Positions 6,009 through 7,791 of a DNA stretch of 7,791 nucleotides are shown piece after piece. This DNA is from Planctomycetota bacterium. Lineage in GTDB: Bacteria; Planctomycetota; MHYJ01; JACPRB01. The position numbers and the translations under genes are program-made. The DNA lies in assembly GCA_023261405.1 (NCBI GenBank), contig JAHFOZ010000248.1:1-7791 (forward strand), written 5' to 3'. Position 1 is the first letter of the stretch. The number at the start of each line of letters is the position of its first letter. Below the pieces are notes generated by a model. The model was not told where the DNA came from and made no database searches. It was given only the letters and a program-made list of their open reading frames with translations.

Positions 6009-7754
6009 TCAGCGGGGCCCGGCCCTGCGTTTTCGGGCGTCCTCCCGCATCCGCTCCACAGTCTTTCGGTGCGTCCAGGCGGGGGCGGCCAGGCGCAGGG
6101 CGGTCTCGAAGTCCGAGATCGCGCCCTCGGGGTCTCCCCGGGCGAGGCGGGCGTTGCCTCGGATGGCCCAGGTTTCCGGCACGGCAGGGTTGAGCTTGAG
6201 GGCTTCGTTGCTGTCGGACAGCGCGCCCTCCCAGTCCTTCGTCAGGGTCTTGAGGCTGGCGCGGTTGTTGAACCCTTCGGCCATCTTCGGATTGATCGAG
6301 AGGGCCTGGTCGTAGTCGGCGAGGGCGCCCGCCAGGTCTCCCCTTTGCTGCCGGATCTGGCCGCGATTGTTGAGGGCGTCGGCGGAACGCGGGTTCACCC
6401 GGAGCGCCTGCGCGTAATCGGCGAGGGCGCCGTCCAGATCGCCCCTGTCCCGCCGGGCGCTGCCCCGGTTGACGTAGGGGAGGTCCGCCCGCTGCTCGCT
6501 GCGGAGGACGTGGTCCCACAGCGTGAAGGAGTCCTTCCAGATCCCGGTCTGGAGGAACGTCAGGACCCCCAGCGCCGCAAGCCCGGAGCCGATGCCGATC
6601 CCCGCGAGACGCCCGTGAGGGGCCAGCCGGGCGGCCCCGGCGGCGGCGAGCAGCGAAAGCGGGAGGCAGGACAGGTACGAGTACCGATCGGCGGCGCGCT
6701 GGTACCCGGAGACGAAGAAGCCGAGGACCGGGAAGAGGAGGACGGCGTAGGCGGTCCAGGCCGCCAGGCCGGCGGGCCACTTCCGGCGCAGGGCCACGAG
6801 CGTGGCAGTGATCGCGCCCGCGCCGAGGAGCGGCCCGATGTACTCGGCCCTCCAGAGGCTCGCCTGGTCGGCGAGGGCGTAGAGCGGGGAGAGGCCGGCG
6901 GGTACGGCCGATTTCCACGCGTAGAACCAGAGACCGTAGGCGGCTTGCAGGAGGCGGTCGCCGGGGGCGTATCCGCCGGCAGGGCGAACCGCGTCGATGT
7001 GGGACATCGAGAGGAGCATGACGACGCCGTCGGCCACGGCGAGCACGAGGAAGGGGGCCTTCTCGAGGAGCACGCGCGCGCGGGCGCCGCTCCGGAACCG
7101 CCCGAGCGGGAAGATGTCCAGGACCAGGAGCGCGAAGGGGAGCATGATCCCCAGGGCCTTGGAAAGTAGCGAGGCCGCGAAGGCGGCGCACGAGAGGGCG
7201 AGCCAGGCCCCCCAGCCTCCGCCCTCTCGCTGCGTCCGTTCCATCCGCAGGTAGGCCAGGATGCTGAGCAGCAGGAAAAAGCCGCAGAGCACGTCGCGGC
7301 GCTCCGTGACCCACGCCACGGACTCCACGCGGAGCGGATGGATCGCGTAGAAGAGCGCGCCGGCCGCCACGGCCCAGCGAAGCGCGTCAGGCCCCTCCGC
7401 TCGCGTCCTCCTCAGGATTCCCAGGAAGACAAGATAGGCCAGTGCGGCGTTCGCCGCGTGAAGGAGGAGACTCGTCAGGTGATAGCCCGCAGGGTTCATG
7501 CCCCAGAGCATGTAGTCCAGGCCGAGGGTCATCCAGGTCAGGGGCTGGTAGTGCCCCATCTGGAAGGTCGTGAACATCCACTTCAGGTGCTCCGACGACA
7601 GTCCCCGGTACCAGGGATTCTGGGTGATGTTGACGTCGTCGTCCCAGTTGACGAAATCGGCGCGGAGGCAGGGAGTGAAGGCGAGGAACGCGAGCACGGC
7701 GACCGCGATCGGACGGCCGAGGCGCAGCGCGAGCGAGTCCCGTCCAGTCTCCAT
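6009..7754 (-). CDS. TMTC-like GT-C membrane glycosyltransferase with C-terminal TPRs
   Basis: A 581-residue protein. Residues 1-415 form a polytopic membrane region with about ten hydrophobic segments. The first extra-membrane loop holds FVNWDDDVNITQN (34-46), whose acidic residues sit where GT-C enzymes have their catalytic or metal site. Other blocks shared with animal TMTC and bacterial homologues are HPLRVESVAWVTERRDVL (139-156), LLSKALGIMLPFALLVLD (196-213) and ADRYSYL (355-361). Residues about 422-560 contain four TPRs of 34 residues, each with the G-A-Y/F-A-P pattern (for example GDLDGALADYAQALRVNP, 438-455). Animal TMTC proteins are O-mannosyltransferases using a lipid-linked sugar; bacterial donors and acceptors are unknown. 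The start at 7754 is forced, since an in-frame TGA lies one codon upstream. No Shine-Dalgarno is visible; a hairpin sits there instead. It converges on the phosphofructokinase gene with 7 bp between the stop codons. Confidence 0.85.
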   Translation of the reverse strand: METGRDSLALRLGRPIAVAVLAFLAFTPCLRADFVNWDDDVNITQNPWYRGLSSEHLKWMFTTFQMGHYQPLTWMTLGLDYMLWGMNPAGYHLTSLLLHAANAALAYLVFLGILRRTRAEGPDALRWAVAAGALFYAIHPLRVESVAWVTERRDVLCGFFLLLSILAYLRMERTQREGGGWGAWLALSCAAFAASLLSKALGIMLPFALLVLDIFPLGRFRSGARARVLLEKAPFLVLAVADGVVMLLSMSHIDAVRPAGGYAPGDRLLQAAYGLWFYAWKSAVPAGLSPLYALADQASLWRAEYIGPLLGAGAITATLVALRRKWPAGLAAWTAYAVLLFPVLGFFVSGYQRAADRYSYLSCLPLSLLAAAGAARLAPHGRLAGIGIGSGLAALGVLTFLQTGIWKDSFTLWDHVLRSEQRADLPYVNRGSARRDRGDLDGALADYAQALRVNPRSADALNNRGQIRQQRGDLAGALADYDQALSINPKMAEGFNNRASLKTLTKDWEGALSDSNEALKLNPAVPETWAIRGNARLARGDPEGAISDFETALRLAAPAWTHRKTVERMREDARKRRAGPR

Positions 7755-7760
7755 GGTTCA

Positions 7761-7775
7761 CGCCGTGCGACGGCG
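7761..7775. repeat. Hairpin next to the glycosyltransferase start codon
   Basis: CGCCGT (7761-7766) and ACGGCG (7770-7775) form a perfect 6-bp stem with a 3-base loop. On the minus strand it ends six bases before the ATG at 7754, occupying the place of a Shine-Dalgarno sequence. In GC-rich DNA such stems can be chance. No -10-like box is seen in the 37 bp upstream of the gene. Confidence 0.4.
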
Positions 7776-7791
7776 CCGCTTCCGCCAGAGC

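Noticed and set aside
6002..6030. Possible bidirectional terminator between the convergent genes
   Set aside because: Only 7 bp separate the stops. The GC-rich run beyond them shows no clean stem followed by a T-tract on either strand.
5803..7314. 503-codon minus-strand open frame overlapping the glycosyltransferase
   Set aside because: Same strand but another frame from the TMTC-like protein; the sequence is Arg/Pro/Gly-rich with no hydrophobic segments or TPR pattern.
1..7791. CRISPR array, tRNA, rRNA, transposase or integrase
   Set aside because: No regularly spaced repeats, no tRNA- or rRNA-like sequence, and no recognisable recombinase product on either strand. The 30-bp repeat pair is the only sign of possible mobility.

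Overview
This is a GC-rich window (by eye roughly two thirds G+C) from a bacterium most likely in the Planctomycetota or a neighbouring PVC lineage. The main reason is the left half: a gene pair of the planctomycete type, a large secreted c-type cytochrome protein (PSCyt1/DUF1549/DUF1553) followed by a Tat-exported DUF1501 protein. These pairs are greatly expanded in Planctomycetota, but they also occur in Verrucomicrobiota and Acidobacteriota, so the phylum is an inference.

Layout, left to right. (1) 1-1048, minus: a DUF1501 protein cut off by the window edge after 349 residues. (2) 1050-3980, minus: the DUF1549/DUF1553 cytochrome protein, upstream of DUF1501 in one operon with a single base between stop and start. 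(3) 3981-4091: a 111-bp divergent promoter region. (4) 4092-4773, plus: a type II toxin-antitoxin pair, an AbrB/SpoVT-fold antitoxin overlapping a PIN-domain (VapC) toxin. (5) 4774-4900: an intergenic region with a hairpin, a dyad and a promoter. (6) 4901-6001, plus: 6-phosphofructokinase of the mixed-substrate type. (7) 6009-7754, minus: a polytopic membrane protein with a TMTC-like GT-C glycosyltransferase core and C-terminal TPRs, converging on the phosphofructokinase gene with 7 bp between the stop codons. (8) 7755-7791: a hairpin and the start of the next region. The only coding-free stretches are the two intergenic regions and the right edge, all under 130 bp.

The genes form functionally separate units: an envelope/extracellular redox-hydrolase operon, a self-regulated toxin-antitoxin cassette, a glycolytic enzyme and a putative protein O-glycosyltransferase. 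I see no complete novel multi-gene system. The most interesting material is in the non-coding DNA. Imperfect 30-bp direct repeats bracket the toxin-antitoxin cassette, and each carries the same promoter-like hexamers on the minus strand. The three promoter-proximal genes have -10-like boxes only 7-9 bp from the ATG, which suggests leaderless transcripts, while the two operon-internal genes have Shine-Dalgarno sequences. A perfect 8-bp inverted repeat with atypical codons sits inside the cytochrome gene.
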